A DNA stretch of 64,000 bases from Hymenopus coronatus. Lineage: Eukaryota > Arthropoda > Insecta > Mantodea > Hymenopodidae. Of this stretch, positions 10,972 to 21,559 are shown one piece after another. Under the pieces are notes generated by a model. The model was given only the letters and a program-made list of their open reading frames with translations, was not told the DNA's origin and did not search any database. Positions within the stretch are counted from its first letter, which is position 1. Each line of letters starts with the position of its first letter. The position numbers and the translations under genes were made by a program. The stretch spans positions 70,112,265-70,176,264 of the forward strand of contig CM060890.1 of the NCBI GenBank assembly GCA_030762935.1. Reading direction: 5' to 3'.

Positions 10972-11040
10972 GTGGGGCTCGAACCCGAAATTCCCTGTGC
11001 CTAAGCAAGTAGATGCTACTGTCTTCTGCAATCCTGTTTC
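10972..11040 (-). mobile_element. tRNA-like head fragment
   Basis: The minus strand carries a good B box (CGGGTTCGAGCCCC) preceded by GTAGCATCTACTTGCTTAGG. Acceptor-stem pairing is not evident, so this is probably a SINE head or tRNA pseudogene and not a working tRNA. Confidence 0.45.
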
Positions 11041-11483
11041 GAAATATTAAGACCTAAGTTCTATATATAGGAATATTAAAATAATTTGTCTACGGCTTAA
11101 AATTATAGGAACCAAAACAATGGAGAAAATAGAATTGTAATACTCTCTTAAATGTCTCTGTGTTCTGTTTCTGCATTTTGCTGTTTCAATGGCATTTTGC
11201 TTTTCTCACGCATTAAATATTTCCTATTTGAATCCTTTTTAAGTTTTAATTTGCGTATTCACGAAATTAAACTATATAAATTATGTAAAGGATTTTTTGT
11301 AGTTTATAATATATAAATTGTTATCAACATTGTTGAATATTCTCTTCAAAGTTGTGATTTTCATATCAGAAATGAAATTGGATTGGTTGGTGAGGGATGA
11401 ATTAAGTAAAATAAACAAAGGCCCTTCCTTCTAAAAAAAATAATTTTCGCCCAAAATTTAAATGTTTAAGAACAAAAGAAAAC
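11041..11483. other. AT-rich non-coding stretch
   Basis: Nothing recognised. Confidence 0.5.
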
Positions 11484-11624
11484 ATTGGTTCAGAGCTAAC
11501 TTCTCACCCGGAGGTCCTGGGTTCTATTTACGGCTGGGCCCAGAATTATTTCCTATCCTCCACAGTGTCTGGAAGTATATGAGAAAAATGTTTGAGAAAA
11601 ATAAAATGATTTAAAACTACAGAC
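11484..11624 (+). mobile_element. SINE-3 copy with degraded tRNA head
   Basis: Contains GAGCTAACTTCTCACCCGG and a mutated B box (GGGTTCTATTTACGGCTGG). A body follows with AATTATTTCCTATCCTCC and GTCTGGAAGTATATGAGA, then an A-rich GAAAAATAAAATG. The same order is seen in the better copy at 60508-60770. Like that copy, it is followed by a GTTGTTTCA...CCCCCGATAT module, here in an inverted-duplicate form. Confidence 0.75.
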
Positions 11625-11697
11625 AACGTTGTTTCATGTGCAAAGCCCCCGATATATATAAAGGTCATATCGGGGGCTTTGCAATTGAAACAACGTT
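11625..11697. repeat. Long inverted repeat (hairpin) in the SINE-3 tail
   Basis: Two 31-base arms, 11625-11655 and 11667-11697, are reverse complements at 29 of 31 positions. They are separated by an 11-base spacer (ATATAAAGGTC). The arms carry GTTGTTTCA and GCAAAGCCCCCGATAT. At 60700-60735 the same module occurs only once, so this site looks like an inverted duplication of it. Confidence 0.92.
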
Positions 11698-12825
11698 ATC
11701 AGTAGGTTTAAATTATATGAAAAAGGGGGCTATAGAAATGAACCAACTAAAACAATGTTCCATTAATAATATTTTTAGTATATTTTTATATCTACTACTC
11801 ACAGATTCCAGTTTTTCTCGTTAAATGAAACTTGAAATTATTCTAAGGAAACTTCTGCTGTATTAAAATGAGTATTGTAAACAACTTCACAATATCCTTG
11901 TAAAATCAGTAAATTAGAAAAATTGCCAATAAATGTAAAAAATACAACTGTGCCTTTCCTATATCCATTTCATATATGAAGGCTATCTATGAATGAGTTT
12001 TGTTTTTATATTTAAAGTGGTACACGAATGGTTTGCTCTTTCTAGCCAGCAGCCTTTTGCAGGATCTTTATCACAACTCAGAAATAGAAGCACGGTAGTT
12101 CAGTTAAAGTGACTTCGTCTCTAACATGCCCTTTCATGCGCATGTCAGCCAACATCGGAGATTTTAGATTCCACTCTCAAAGTGCATTGCAAAGGTGCCC
12201 GTGGTTGTATCTGGAATTCCCGTCCCATGTTCCAACTAGCAACCAACTTTCCGATAGCCAAGTTGTAACAAGCTGGCCTTCTCCTACAAGACTCACGTTA
12301 TGTAAAGTTGTTTTTTTCATGTGCGGAAAAGTAAAGGGATAAGATTACGGAGGGCATCCCCCAACAGGGGCTAAGAACACATTTAAACAATCCAGCCTTT
12401 TGCGCTTCTACCGTGACCCCTGAAAGGGAGGGATGATGGAAGAAATCCGAAGGCGATCAGTTTGCAGGTATTAACGGGGTCCCTAACGCTTCATGTTGGA
12501 ATCATCCAACATCATTCAAGTGCACCCGCAACCCACTAACCCCTGGGGGCTCTCTAAAGAAACAACGTCCATTTCCACCACCCAGTCGCATTGCACAGGA
12601 CACAGGTCTATTCCTGTAACCCTAAAACAGATTATAGTGAAGCAAATTATGAGGAAAGGAAATATGGGACAGAGAAATCGTGGTAAAAGAGGAATGACTC
12701 GGAATTCGGCTACTGAGCCTGGGAAACCACAAAATATCCATAGAAAGATTTTCGGTGGCCGGAATTGAAAACGTACACGTTGCCACGTTTGAGTGCGGAA
12801 AATCTAACTCGTATATTTAAAAAAA
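11698..12825. other. Non-coding stretch with a less AT-rich block
   Basis: The block at about 12105-12770 is visibly richer in G+C than its surroundings and contains overlapping ORFs of 77 and 91 codons with no recognised motif. It could be an inserted unclassified repeat. No second copy is seen in this window. Confidence 0.4.
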
Positions 12826-13726
12826 AAAATATGATGTGTTTCATTCACATGAATTTCTCCAGTTTTTCTGCCAAACAACCTATTCTTACTAAAGATTATT
12901 CATTTATGTACATTTTGCTAATCGAGACAAACATTAGATTGCCTTGTCACTTGCTTTTCTGTAAACACTAGTCTAAATGCGATAGCCATATCTTTTGAAA
13001 GCTATTACAACGGTAAAAATTGAAATTCGGTTCTCTTTGCGTGACTAGAAGTAAAACAAAAGAGCTATTAAACGAAAGATGACTTTCCCATTTAAGAAAA
13101 TATTAAGTATCTTAAAATTGTGAGCAATAACAATGAATAACTTTACACAAACGTAAATATGATATTAATTGTGTGTTTTAACGGACTACATATTTTTATG
13201 TATTAAGCCTTTATCTCTCTCTTACGGTTCACCAGTTAAATAAGAGTCATCCAGAATGTAGAGGTCTTCGGAGGCTATTCACAGAAAATTCAAGATATAT
13301 ATTTCGTTCGTCATGAAAATATATTTAATATAGTAGTATTTAAATATATCTATTTAGAACTATTTTACAGAAAACCAAAATTTTTGAAAAATGCCCCATT
13401 TAAAGGATTGTTGGAAATAGCGGAATTTTCTTGAACATCTTGTGTCGCAAGCTTAGAAGATACTGAACATAAATACCAAATTTGGTGTACACGAACTGTT
13501 TGTTTTTGATTTATCCTGCCCACAGGCACACACACAGACACACACGGACATATTTTAATTTTTTTTTTTTTTGTATTCAAGGTGATCTGAAAAGGTGCAT
13601 TTCTGGTGAAATCTTCTCTCTCTTCTTTTGGGTGGAATACAAAATCATCTCTACTTAATATAGAAAACAAGCCCACATGTACATACATGTACATTTACAT
13701 CGTGCATACGTGGTAGAGAAGGTGAA
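12826..13726 (-). mobile_element. Repeat A copy 4, full length, antisense
   Basis: Reading the plus strand it begins ATGATGTGTTTCATTCACATG, passes the antisense landmarks (CTTACGGTTCACCAG, CACACAGACACACAC, GGTGAAATCTTC) and ends at TGGTAGAGAAGGTGAA. About 0.9 kb. The terminal palindrome has decayed (ACATACATGTACATTTACATCG). Confidence 0.85.
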
Positions 13727-13865
13727 CGATATTATTTTATTAAAATAGCAAAGAAACACAAACGAAAGATTAATGGAGGAAATAAAATGTTTAACTAAGT
13801 TGTAACATCGGTTCAAAAAGAAGGGAATATTCAACCCAAAATTGAACGTTTCCAACAGATTTGTA

Positions 13866-14095
13866 CTACCCGCCTGGGTAGTGTGGTGGTAGCGTGTCAG
13901 CCTCTCATTCGTGAGTTTGAATCTCACTTAGGGTGAGTTACCCCGATAAGATTTTTTTCGGGTTTCCCTTTATTCTGAGAAGACGAATGTTGAGTAACTT
14001 TAAGCTCCATGGACTCCAATATCATTTGAGCATAATTTCACCAATTTCATTAATCATCCGATATGACCAAACAGGACAAAAGACGCATATATGCC
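13866..14095 (+). mobile_element. SINE-2 copy
   Basis: CGCCTGGGTAGTGTGGTGGT, then GAGTTTGAATCTCACTTAGG, then the TTACCCCGATAAGA / GAGAAGACGAATGTTGAG / CAAACAGGACAAAAGACG body. The anticodon region is shortened by about 10 bases compared with 9631-9877. The TTAAA(AAC)n tail is lost. Confidence 0.88.
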
Positions 14096-14944
14096 AACTG
14101 ACTAGACCTCTTAAAATAAAATATATGTACAATCAAAATACTTTGGAAAATGGCCAAAACTATTGTTTTATATTCTAGATAGAGCTGAGCTTTAAAAGGA
14201 CGAGAAGTGTAAACAACCAAGCAAAGAATTTGATATCTATAAATATAGTCATTAGAGCGAGAAGTCGAGACAGATTAGAAAACAGAACCATAAGCCACCC
14301 ATTTGGAATGTGCATCAAAAATATAGGTAATGTATCTTTAAATTGAAGGGTTATAGCATTTATACCGAATGTCAACAAAACTACACAATACAAATCTTAA
14401 TTATAGAACACGAGGTTGAAGAACTCAAGCGTTGATCATATTGAATAAGCTCAAAGCTGGAAACTGTGTAGGAGTAGTGGGTGGAGAAGAAGATGAATAA
14501 GATATTTATCGCTGTTTTAATTATGCTTATTCCAAGAGTAAACGTTCAAAATGTTCAGATATTTTGCTTAGTCTTTTTTCTGTACGGTTTTGCTGATTAT
14601 TTTTTTTAAACTGGTTCAAACCATGAACTCCCGAAAACGACATAAATTTGTTCCGTGGACAAACGATATACGATATCTGTAAACGAACATGTTAAGAGAC
14701 AGGGAGAACGGTTTAATTTTTATTTATAAACATTATAGTGCAGATAGCAAAGAAAAATATGAATTTTACAAAGAGAAATAAAGAATATAAGATTAAAATT
14801 TATTTATCCGTAAAACATGTAAACTGTAGTAAAGTAAACAGAATAAACATAAGTGATCTATAATGGAGAAAGGGAAGAAAGTCAAAAATATATATATAAA
14901 CAGTAAATACATAGAAAAACGAGGCAGCAGGTACCACCATAACA
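14096..14944. other. AT-rich non-coding stretch
   Basis: Nothing recognised. Confidence 0.5.
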
Positions 14945-15475
14945 TATGCGATTTGCTTCTGGAGGTTGCGGTTTTTAGCCCCGTCAACCACGTGCCATGA
15001 CCAGGGATTTTGCGTGGTTCCCCCTGTCACTTAGGCGAATGGTGAGATTTTTATGCTCCGCAATTTCCTTTCCATCATTCCCTTTCATATCGTTTCCTTG
15101 TTATCTTTTAGATAGCTTCTAGGCTCGTCGTGTGTTGTAGTGCTCAGATGATTCGGATGCATGCACCCATTAAATGCTTTTCTCGGCGTTGAAACGGCAT
15201 TGTGGTCGCTGTCCTCGGTGTGCACAGACCGGAAGTGTTGGTGCCTGCAGGGCTGCACTAGCGTCGGGATGAAGAACTCTTGGCCACTGATTACTGCCTT
15301 CCTCGCATCTCTGTGGCCTGTGACATCTTGTATTTCTCTCAGTGTATCTTTTACTTCTGTGGGGTGTTAGTGCACAATAGACCTTTATGGTCAATAGGCC
15401 GAAGTGTTCTCCGTCAAAGTGGACCCCTTGCCCTATACGTTTAACTTTAAGTAGGGAACTGTAAGCAATGGTCAA
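14945..15475. repeat. G+C-richer block, probably an unclassified inserted repeat
   Basis: The composition changes sharply at about 14950 and back at about 15475. The block starts GGTTGCGGTTTTTAGCCCCG, which has the look of a degraded tRNA-type head, and ends near GACCTTTATGGTCAATAGG. A minus-strand ORF of 101 codons (15170-15475) has no recognised domain. No other copy is in the window, so repeat status is inferred from composition only. Confidence 0.35.
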
Positions 15476-16759
15476 ACATGTTTAGACAGAAGTACGAAAG
15501 AGATAAGTAAAACACTGATAAACAACCGAAAAAGTTATTTGCGGAATAAAATCAACAATTCAGGGGAGAGTTACAAGGCTTGCGTACACACGCTGTAGGG
15601 CTTCTGAGAAAACAGAAGAGCTTGAATTTACATTTTAGTAGCGAATGAGTAATTAATTTCGCTTTAAAAGTAATCATTGTAGAAGTAGTACCGAGAACAC
15701 GTTATGTGTATACCTAACGCTAAGTTTAGGAAATAAATGTTGTACAGGACGTTGTGGTACTGACAAATTCTGTAATGGAAATCTCGAGGAATAGTACCTT
15801 TGGTGACCATAAGCGAATAAATATAAGCATTTGAACTTCGCTAGAAATCTAACAGTGTCAAAGAAAAATACACCATATAGGTGTCTGGAGAAAAGTCTGA
15901 TAAAGTATGTGTGACGGAGAGAGAGAGTAGTAAAAATGTGTGGTGGTAAAGTAACCCTTAGTAAAAACCACAACAAATCATCGTAATATGTAAAGATAAT
16001 GAAACGGAGGGGAACACGTTGCTCACTATGACACCATGATGAATCTGTTGTGGCTACATCCCCCGAAGGCAGAAATGAGGAGAAAGAGCCAAAATAGGTC
16101 CCAGGCCTGCAGGCGGAAAGGCTGGTGGACACACGCAGAAGTCATTAATATTTCCAGTTAAAAGTGGACAATCAAAGAGCAAAACATTTTGTTGCTTAGT
16201 AACGACGCTCTCAATTGGTAGGATTTTAGCAGCACTGCCGGTGTGTCGGGATTTCTTCCCGCACATAGTGCACTTAAAACACCTAACCAACTGACCGTCC
16301 CAGACTTAAAATCCCAAAAGAGCGATGCACCGAACTTAGTACACCAGACAGCTTATTCTGGCGTACATGGGGAGAAATCTTTTCATAAATATACAACTGC
16401 ACCATCTTCCCGGCACCGAAGGCACTGCAGAACCAGAAAACAACCCTGAAACATAAAAGGGAAATTAAATAAGAGGAATAATGAGGAGCATGGCATGTAA
16501 AATAATGACATGTAGGGAGTATTATTTTCAAGTATTTTTTTAAAAGTTGTAATATTTGTGTTGTGGAATACAAATTGTCGATTTCTACATCATTACCCTA
16601 TTGTTGTTGTTATTAGTATTATGTTATTATAATTATTATTATATTATTACTATTAATATTATTATAATTGTTATTTACAATGGCTACATACTATAAAATC
16701 GCCGCATGGTTAGCAATAAATTTGCAAATTCTCGGATACTTAATCCATAAAGATGCAGG
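15476..16759. other. Non-coding stretch
   Basis: A 152-codon minus-strand ORF (15674-16132) and a neighbouring 78-codon one contain a CXXC-like pair (CFKCTMCGKK) but no domain I can name. ATT-rich low-complexity sequence lies at 16610-16680. No function is assigned. Confidence 0.4.
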
Positions 16760-17072
16760 CACTATTAGAGTTGCATGAAGTGATCGCCCTACCGTTACGG
16801 GTTCTTTACGGGTGTGAAAATTGGACAGTAATAGTGGATATCCTAGAGAGGTTAGAAGCAAAAGAAATTAGATGTTTAACCTTTGGGTAGCATATATGTA
16901 TACTGTTAGGACCACATAGGAACATATAACATAACGACATGAAATAACAGCTCAATGTGACAAATATATAACAGCCATACAGGAATACAGATCGAAATGA
17001 AAAGAGCAAATTAAAGAAATGCAAAAATCAAGGATAGATGGAAAACTCTACTAATATATAAACCAGCTGGAA
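16760..17072 (+). pseudogene. LINE (non-LTR retrotransposon) ORF2 C-terminal fragment
   Basis: In one frame the sequence reads VIALPLRVLYGCENWTV followed by a LERLEAKEIRCL segment. This is the hallmark region after the reverse-transcriptase domain of many animal LINE polyproteins (consensus-like LYGCE.W followed by an AEM..LR segment). Further on QLNVTNI and YKPAG, also typical of that region, appear in other frames between stops. It is truncated at the 5' side, frameshifted and carries several stops, and it ends exactly where Repeat A copy 5 begins. The clade cannot be settled from this piece; it is not the same element as the LINE at 21560. Confidence 0.75.
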
Positions 17073-17911
17073 GTAAAAAATCTGATGTGTTTCATTCACA
17101 TGACTTTCTCTACATCTCTGCAACAAATTACTGTTAAAAAGCTTATGCTTCTATTTAATTCATGTTAATCGAGAAAAAATTAGCAGAAATAGTCTTACTT
17201 GCTTCCTTATAAGTAGAACCGAAATAAGGGAATACTATAGGTTAAAGTGGAAGTCAAAAGCTGGTTGCTCTGTGACAGTTTCTTTGTTTCTATGGACACG
17301 AGTTGACAAATTTCTGTATGAAAAAGTATGTTTTTTTAAAGCTGAAATCAAAGACATGGTATTTCAAAAAACGATCATCTTCACGAAAAAACTGTGTATA
17401 ACATAAAATGTGCGTTTTAACGTGCTCTACAATTTTTTTTGGTAAGTTTTTGTCCATCTCTTACGGTTTAGCAGTTATGCAAAATTCTATAAAATTCATT
17501 CTGAATAAAGTAGTCTTCAGAGACTATTCCCAGAAAATTCAAGATATGCGTTTTATTTGTCCGGTAATTATCTTTAATACCTGATATTTTAATCACAATT
17601 GTTAGCCATTTTTTAAAAAATCTAAATTTTCGAAAAAAGTAACATGTAGAGGATAGTTTGGGGTGGGGGGCTTTTTCCCAAAATCTTGTGTCGCATCCCT
17701 GGAAGATACTAAAGTTAAATACAAAGTTTGGTAGTTCACCGACTTGTCAATTTTGAGTTATCATTTCACAGACACACGGACACCCACACAGGTACCTTTT
17801 TCTGGAAATGATTTTTATGGCTACGGGGGACCCTAAAACATATATTTCCGGTGAAATCTCGGTATCGAATTTTTGGGTGGAGTGTACATAGTACGTATAG
17901 AGAAAGTAAAA
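17073..17911 (-). mobile_element. Repeat A copy 5, near full length, antisense
   Basis: It runs from TCTGATGTGTTTCATTCACA to GTACGTATAGAGAAAGTAAA. All antisense landmarks are present: CTTACGGTTTAGCAG, CCCAGAAAATTCAAG, GGTGGGGGGC and CCGGTGAAATCTCGG. About 20 bases of the terminal palindrome are deleted. It abuts the LINE fragment at 16760-17072. AGTAAAA occurs at both edges, but it is also part of the element's end and so is not proof of a target duplication. Confidence 0.88.
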
Positions 17912-20424
17912 CCACATGTGTCTTTTGTTTTGCTGGACCTCGTAACAAGTCTAAAGCTCTTAACCATAAATACAACAATGAAGAGAAGCCCACCCACAGT
18001 AAAGAGTTTATGTCCTACCATTTTGTGGTTGAAAATATACCGCAGTGAGGACAGCAGGGAATAGTTTCATAAAGACGAAAGAATGTGCAGTTGCGTACGA
18101 TACAGGTTAACTCCCATGGAGTATGAAGTTACGTTAGAAATGCAGTTAAAGCATTTAATATTCACCACGGGAGGATAACAGTAAAGTAGAAATTAACGCA
18201 TAACGTTCAGGGTCACACTAATGTGTATGAGAGAAACAGTCTTCATAACATTGTGTATTGGTTTGTGTAGACAGTAGTAGTATTGTGAGACCGTTTAATT
18301 AGCTACTGTATAAAAACTATTGTTAGTTATTAATTATTTAGCACTGTATAATTAAAAAGTACAAATGCTTATTAACGTATGTATTTAACAGAGTAAATTC
18401 AGCTGGAGCTGAAATAGAAAGCTGACGCCAGATAGGAGTAGGGTAGGAGAAGCACTTTGTTAGAAAGGTTTCTTTTGTCCAGTCACGTACAACCAAGTCA
18501 GGTCGGGGGTAAACCATAAAATTCGGAAGACAGTAATTTTCCATTGTACAAAACGTGTCGCGTGAGGGTTGCAGTGCACTCTGGGATGAGAAAACTGACT
18601 TTTGGGTAATATTTACGTCAATTGCGCGGCCTTTTGTCCAATCAGAAAGAAGCCGCTAGACGTATCAGTCCACCGCAATTGTATAAAACTCCTTTATATC
18701 CCTATGTGTAAGGATTCGGAACCAACTAGTCTAAAAAGAAAAAACAAATTATGTGGAAGAGATTTCCATTCCGCAAGAGGAAATTATTTTCTGTAACATG
18801 CGCAATTGTGTAATAAGACTACTGTGGCGATTAATCTTTGACATTCATATTTTAACCACAATAGTGGTTAATTTTCTGGTAGTAATCTTTCATTAAATTT
18901 AAAACTAAAGGTGTTTGTTATAGGTAGGAACAGAAAATCCTGTACCATCGACATTTTGTGTGAACCTGTTTGCTGGTTGCCAATTTCACTTATGCCTTAT
19001 TAGCACAATGCAAACACATTGCTGAGGTCAGATTTAAGAAACATGTTTAAAACCCAAATGTCTTTTGGCCATCCCTGCTACCCAAATCTATGTCGCTTTA
19101 ACCCCGAAAGGGTGATTTAGATATTTATATGATTTATTTACTTGTTTAATATTCGTATTTCAAGGACACCCGCGATTCCTCGAACACAGGCGATGCTCTC
19201 CGGGTCCAGGGAATAATGTCACCACATGAAAATTTATGATCATTACATGTAAGCAGATCATCATCTCTTTCTAAAATAACGTATTACAATTATTATTACC
19301 TTACGGTTACCGCTTCGTAGCGTCTGACTTCAGGGAGAGCATACCTTTCACCACTTGTTACTGTCTCTCAACGTTTAGGTTAAGTGTAAGATAATTTAAA
19401 CGAATGCACCAGGCTACGCCAATTCTTAGGCATTTCGTTTCCCCAGTTCAGAAATGTGAATACCGCATACATATGTACAAACAATGAAAAACGTGCACAA
19501 TCTGAATTTAGTGGTTTATAATTTTTTTTTTTTTTTTTTGAGAATCTTATCCGAAGCAACATCATTCAAGTGAGTCTAATTCCAACTCTTTGCTACAATG
19601 ATACTATGACCAAAATTTGAAAAAGTGTCAATAATAACAAGTATTGGACTCCAGTCTGCCTAGTGGTGTAAACAATTAAAACAATCTCACTTGTAAGTGA
19701 CTAAAAGAATGAAAATAATAGAAAATTTGTTTGGTGGTCTAAAAATACAACAAAAAGAAAACTAGACGAAGTAACATAGTACCAGCTAGAACATTTTCAG
19801 CGGAGCGGAAAACAACGATACTTTTCTTAATTTCTATCTCATCTTTTTTGACACAAAAGTAAGCGTTTCAATGCTGAAAACTGTTTAACGGAATATGTTG
19901 TGTTTTAGTGTATTGTATCATTGAATTATCTATTTGTCTTTAAATGTTAACTATGTTATATTTGAAATTCATTTCAGTATTTAGAGATGGAGCGATGAGA
20001 TTCTCATTATCAGACTGTACCCACCTGTAGGTGTTTACGTTCACGCATGTAAACATTCAAGCCCAGGCATACGTAACCTAACGGGAAATGCACATTCCTA
20101 AGCCCTTTATTCATAAAGTGCCGCTGGCTGGGCCACGCTGAGGGATAACACACGCCTGAGCGGTTAGGATTTATAGGCAAAGCCGGCATTAGCAGAGATG
20201 GTTCCTATATTACGCAAGGATATCGTGCTTTACTAGAAGGGAAATTCCAGCTTTGTTATCAAAAGGGAAAAATGGTGAGAGGTAATAACAAGAGAATGTC
20301 TAAAAGATATTTTAACTAGTAAGTATATTAAAGTCACGAGAATGCACCATATCGGATGAAAAACCAACTGATTCCTTAAAAAAAAGCATTAAATGAAACT
20401 TAGATAAACGGTAATTATAACCTG
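17912..20424. other. Long non-coding stretch
   Basis: No gene, RNA or repeat family is recognised over about 2.5 kb. A T-run lies at 19520-19540. Short ORFs have no motif. 20100-20200 is slightly richer in G+C. Confidence 0.5.
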
Positions 20425-20442
20425 CTCTCTCTCTCTCTCTCT
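20425..20442. repeat. (CT)n microsatellite
   Basis: Nine CT units. Confidence 0.9.
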
Positions 20443-20469
20443 TATGAAAAATGGTCAAAGTTTGTATTG

Positions 20470-20520
20470 CGATAATATGTGCGTAACCCAATCGTGGAAT
20501 TGAACTCGGCACTCCCCACA
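20470..20520 (-). other. Possible tRNA-like B-box fragment
   Basis: The minus strand reads GAGTTCAATTCCACGATTGGG after TGTGTGGGGAGTGCC, similar to the B-box half of a tRNA-derived SINE head. It is too short to assign to a family. Confidence 0.3.
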
Positions 20521-20525
20521 CAGCT

Positions 20526-21239
20526 AAAGAATAAATAATTGCTATATATAGCCTAGTTTTTCTTGGGATGTGTAAGATCGGTATGAGAGGAGTGTGTTGA
20601 GTAAATAAGAACTAAAGCTTTCCCTCCCAAATAATCAAATTTGACTTATATTCAATTTTTAGAAGTATTTCAAATCGTTGATTTACTTAACAATACTTTA
20701 GTATTATTTCATACTACGTAGATGGACATATGTAAAAACACATGTGTATGTCGTGTATAACAGATTTTATACCCACTGTAATCAAAGTATTAGTGTAACA
20801 TAAGCTCCTAACGATTAAAGGTCAGGACAGTCAAATAATAACTGCTGCACGTCTGTCCGCTACGTCTGCCTTCACTGTTTTCAGACAAGATTGGTTCCCT
20901 CTTCGCTCATGGCGTCGGCCTTCCACTTCCAATATTGACGTAAAATCTTTGTAAGAAACCTTGAAATTTTCCATCGCTCGTCATGATTTGTGTGCACACA
21001 AAGTTTGGATAAAGGATTTTGAATTGAAGTCTGGAGCAAAATAAAGTCTTAGTGATACGTCCTTTGGTGCCATTTACCCACTATATATCTCAAGTGTTTG
21101 TGAGTACTTCCAATTCTCTAGTCTTCTCTGTGACATTGGACATAGTTGTTTTAGACGATGTGTAATATCCCGAACATATTAAATAAAAAAATATCTGGTG
21201 ACAACCTCTTAAAAATATAAAGCATCCATTTAATTCCGT
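20526..21239. other. Non-coding stretch
   Basis: Nothing recognised. Confidence 0.5.
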
Positions 21240-21559
21240 AAAGTCCCTATCTTACCTGAAGAGTGAGTCTCTCTACTAAGTCTACCTTAAACTTGGATAA
21301 GGAGGATATTTTAAAGCTATAGACCAATTTCTTCGCGGCCACCTGGAGTAAAAGAACTGCAGTTATCGAAAATGTCCACCTAGGAGCTTCTGCAGCAGTC
21401 ATAGCAGGCTGGATCTTAAGAGAAAACATACATATAGAACTGCACAAGAAAATTCTACGGGCGCTACCACTAAGAAATACAAGCTTGGTTGTACAAAGAA
21501 GAAAATAAAATTCCATTGCTTGAAAAGATAGAGCAAGGAGTTGGACACATAGAGTATCA

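Noticed and set aside
16054..16290. Zinc-finger-like ORF (CFKCTMCGKK)
   Set aside because: Only one CXXC pair with no matching second pair at a usual distance. No family is recognised.
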